Source: Epiperipatus broadwayi
Taxonomy: Eukaryota; Onychophora; Udeonychophora; Euonychophora; Peripatidae
DNA: 64,000 bases
NCBI GenBank assembly: GCA_028023455.1
Contig: JAQFVV010012404.1
Location: 14,621,000-14,684,999, forward strand
Direction: 5' to 3'
Position numbers and translations under genes: made by a program
Shown here: one piece after another, positions 60,385 through 64,000 of the stretch
Numbering within the stretch: the stretch's first letter is position 1
Layout: the number at the start of each line of letters is the position of its first letter
The notes under the pieces: model-generated
Database searches by the model: none
What the model was told of the DNA's origin: nothing
What the model saw: only the letters and a program-made list of their open reading frames with translations

Positions 60385-63300
60385 CATTTTTATGAAAAGA
60401 GTTAATACGTTGAGATATTCAAAGTGTATGTGTATGCAATATGCTGTATATTAAAATTCATAATTATTAGATATATTTATTGTAAAGGTTTTGAAAATTA
60501 TAATGAGAATATAGAAACTAAATCTATTGATGAATAATTTTAATCTGAAAAAAATAAATTTAGGATGACTTGAGAAATAAATGTGCTAGGTTAATAATAT
60601 CACATTCAAATTTTCAAATTCACAATCTAAAAAGAAATAAAAACTTTTGCATTTAATTAAATATCTGTAATGTTTTTTTAAGTTGACTTTTTTATATTGT
60701 ATAAATTAAAAGTATAACAAATATTAAACGATAGAGTAAAAACAACAAAATGTTATTAGATTATTGATATAAAGTTGGGGTTATAAGTTTTCTGAAGAAA
60801 AGTAATAGATAACTATTTTAAAAAAGATATATCTTTCCAGGATTGTACATATCAATACATTTAAATAATATTATAAGAACAGATACATTTTATATTATAA
60901 ATAATATAAAAATGATAACAAAGGTATTGTGAGGCTAAAATAGGAAGGTTATAGATAAAAGAAATAAAGAAGATTTAAAAAGTATGTGATTCTCAAGATA
61001 ATAACAGACATAATATAATTTTGATATTGATTTGTATCTGGGAACAAAGGATATTTTAAAATAATATATTGTTAGTGCTTAGTTTTAAAGAAGTTCCAAG
61101 AGATCTAGTTGCTAATTCAGATATGCATGCTAATTAGTAGTTCTAATTAAAAGATACAAATTATGTTTGAAGAGATTGAAATAAAATACAAATGGAATTG
61201 GATATTGGAATGTTGTTGGTATTGGACAGAGAAGTTTAATAAAGTACAGTAATTGAAGATTATCAGTTTGAAGCAAGAAATGATAAAAACAAATAATTTT
61301 ATTTATTTTTAAAATAACATTATTATGGTAATAATTAATACATATATAGTTCTAGTGTTTGATTCCATCACTTTATCATTTTGCTAAACTGTATAGAGTC
61401 AAAAATTATGAGATGAATCTACAAATGGAAAAATCTTCATGATAAAAATAAATTTCAATTGTATTAATTTTTATACAGATTAAGTTTTAAAATCCTATTA
61501 AAAGTGAATATGCAAAGATTACATGTTGTGAAAGATGTGAAAGTGCAAAAAAGATTTAAGTTATCAAGATGTCAGTGAATAAAATGCCAATGTGGAAAAT
61601 AATGGAAAAGTATTACGAATTCTGTAGATAGTACAAAAAAGGCTTAAGAATGAATTGAGATGTGAAAGATAAAAATATAAAATTGATTAGATAAGATATG
61701 TATATAGGAAAAAATAGAAAATAGATGTAGAATTGATTTTATGTGTATCAATGTGAAATAGTTCAAATTGGAAAGCTGGATTGTGTGAATGAATCAATGA
61801 CAAGGTATAAATGACTATTGAAATTAAAGCTTATACTAGATGACAAAAATTGATGAGAATAAAGGATTATGCTAAAAAAAGATGTAAGCAAAAGTAATGT
61901 GATGTTGTCTTTATCGTATAGTATCTTGTCTGGCTGAAGAAAAAATATGCATAATGATTTAAAAAAAAAAAAATTTACCTTAATATATTGTAATCTTAAG
62001 TTCTGCCTATAGAACTTTATGTTGGGTATTTTGCTAATATATGTAAAAAAAAATTTACAAAGTTTATTTTTTGTTAAATGAATTCTATTACTCTATTAAA
62101 AGTAGTGCATCATTTAATAAGTAATCTTATTGGTTCATAACTAATGTTAAGTAATATTATTATGATATTTTGAATAAATGAATTTAAGTAATTTAACTTA
62201 TCAATCAAGCTTACTTTATAATTAGAAATGTTATAAAATCATAGTCATTACTTTAATGTATAACTTATCCTTAATGTATTGTAGTTTAAATATGTAATTA
62301 TATTCTTAATGTAGTCAATACATGTATTTATTAAGTTAAGTCATTATAAAATTAACACTTAAATAATTTTAATAATATTTTATTAATTTTTACTAATATG
62401 ATCAATTTGTTACAGTTCATTTTAAAATATAGTTCTAATTGTTAGCTTTATAATAGTTTAATCTTCTATAAATATTAATAAGTAGCAAATAGCTTTAAAT
62501 TTATTATTTCTAAGTAATATTTTAAATATCTTTAGTCTGTGTGAATATTTGTAACCTGTATCAATTTAAAGCTAAAATTTTAAAAACAAAATGATTATAT
62601 TTCAATTTTATTGTCTGGAAGATAAAAATATTTAAAACAATTTTATTGTGTAATGTTTTATTTATAAAAATATATGTTTTAAAGACATTCTATTTAAGTT
62701 AATATTTTGACAATTTAAAAAAAAAAAAAAAAAGAAAATCAGTTTAAATAAACATAATATTTATTGGAATATAATATTTTCATTTATTAAATAAGATTGG
62801 CTTATATAAATCAGAATTTAAATTAAAGATAAGATGGACAATCTTATCTTTATAAAGTCTCTATCTTGTGTTTGGGTTTGAGAGATTCCTCTGTACTCAA
62901 CACAATATCAGTGAGCTATTATAAAAATCAGTGAGGTGCATATGTTAAAAAGATAAAATCCTTTCACTTTAATTTCAAATGATCTATGTGTTTAATAAAT
63001 AAATGTGTACATTAAATAATAATTTGTAAATGTATGATATAATAAGATGGTGTAATATTAATTTGTTTTATCTAAAATGTATAGACAGTCTAATTAAAAA
63101 AAAGTTATTTTTAAAATATCCAACTTGACAACCAAATTGGGTCACACAAATTAATTAGTTAACTAACAACCTAATTGTCAATCATTAATTTAATAATCTA
63201 TTACATGTCTTACCATATTTAAGTAATTTACCACACGTATTTACTCACATCATTTTTTTTCATCATTGCACCATGTGTTAATTTTATTAATTGCTTATTA

Positions 63301-63840
63301 TTTTATAAAGTTATATCATGCACTGCTAGAATAATTGTCTGCTTGCACCTGTAGATTTGGTCCATCTGTCACTGTACATAATTTCTCAATGTATACATCA
63401 TTTGGAAGCTTCAACAATATACTATCACAATGCTTTGTGACAACAAGAATATTTACAGAAAGTATAATTATATTGCTTGAACTTTTATTAATATTCAATT
63501 GCTTGTTTATTCCCGTTAAATTTAATATGGAATTGACACTTCTAAAATGTTGAATCAGAACATTACATAACTTTAAACTAAATTTATTATAATTTATTCT
63601 ACAATCAATTATACATTTTGCAATGCTGAACTTTATTATTTATAAAAAAATTCTCATTAAGCTTAATTTGATGTTATAATCAAATTAGAACTTTTGCTAA
63701 ACTTGCAAGATGTTTTTTTTTTTTTTAAAAAGAAAAATTTATTGACTTTGTTTATACATGAACTACATTTTTAACAACAGCTTGAGATATAATTTACTCT
63801 GTATTACTGTAAAGTGGAGTCTTGAGGTGATGGTGTAAGT
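60385..63840. other. AT-rich interval, nothing recognised
   Basis: Poly-A tracts at about 61960 and 62718. Frames at 63316-63553 overlap each other on both strands and have no motif. Confidence 0.4.
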
Positions 63841-64000
63841 CAGGGGTCCCCAACCTTTTTGCACTTAAGAGCACATTCTATAATACCGGCCAGTTGGCGG
63901 GCACCATTTATTTTTTCAATGTAAATTTATTGTTGGATATTGTTAATAATACACACAATGTACAAAAAAATATTTATTTCAAAAATAAAATTTTAACATT
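63841..64000 (+). mobile_element. Start of a hAT element, cut by the window end
   Basis: CAGGGGTCCCCAACCTTTTT is the typical end of a widespread hAT MITE type, followed by ACCGGCCAGTTGGCGGGCAC. The expected 8-bp duplication would be GTGTAAGT at 63833-63840; the right end is outside the window. Confidence 0.75.

Overview
The window is a strongly AT-rich stretch of eukaryotic, almost certainly animal (probably invertebrate), genome. No host protein-coding gene could be recognised. What can be read is a graveyard of transposable elements, many inserted inside one another: Ty3/Gypsy-type LTR elements, a LINE, RTE-type remnants, Penelope with a GIY-YIG domain, hAT DNA transposons, foldback elements and tRNA-derived SINE pieces. 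The combination of K02A2.6-like Gypsy, Osvaldo-like Gypsy, Penelope and hAT suggests an arthropod or other invertebrate, but the species cannot be named from the sequence.

Layout. 1-9.9 kb: an old Gypsy integrase on the + strand, split by a younger LTR element (element A, - strand, 443-8740, TSD GTAT) with 2.18-kb LTRs, no protease/RT/RNase H, and one ORF that joins a gag-like N-terminus to an integrase C-terminus. 12.5-20 kb: a tandem ~430-470-bp repeat (called X here) interrupted by two giant solo LTRs (C1 12986-15822, TSD CTGA; C2 15982-19084, TSD GTAT) and by a 531-bp hAT MITE (TSD ATCTAGAA). 21.4-23.4 kb: a broken LINE on the - strand. 23.9-29.8 kb: small insertions, including a 66-bp SINE piece with an 18-bp TSD, a bare poly(A) between 15-bp direct repeats, a TA-flanked MITE, an RTE-like fragment and a Penelope-type tail. 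32.4-47.2 kb: a decayed hAT element (GTF2IRD2/ZBED-like transposase) containing a ~3-kb inverted pair of Penelope copies and a second large LTR element (element B, + strand, 37630-46720, TSD ATAC, 3.06-kb LTRs, gag-like ORF only). 47.6-50.2 kb: repeated LINE-type 3' tails, a 108-bp tandem duplication, a ~50-60-bp minisatellite and trinucleotide tracts. 51-64 kb: a 404-bp foldback element, a Gypsy gag remnant, a candidate piggyBac-like MITE, a 279-bp hairpin, a 1-kb element with 91-bp inverted repeats, and the start of another hAT MITE.

The strongest candidate for something new is the giant-LTR family A/B/C. Its members share 2.2-3.1-kb LTRs that begin with an inverted repeat (in A, B and C1 the loop carries AGCCC), 4-bp TSDs (three of four are GTAT/ATAC), a primer-binding site set about 24 nt inside the LTR edge, and a leader in which the poly-T plus PBS-like unit is repeated several times. 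Neither complete element encodes a polymerase, so they look like non-autonomous Osvaldo-like passengers that depend on a helper.
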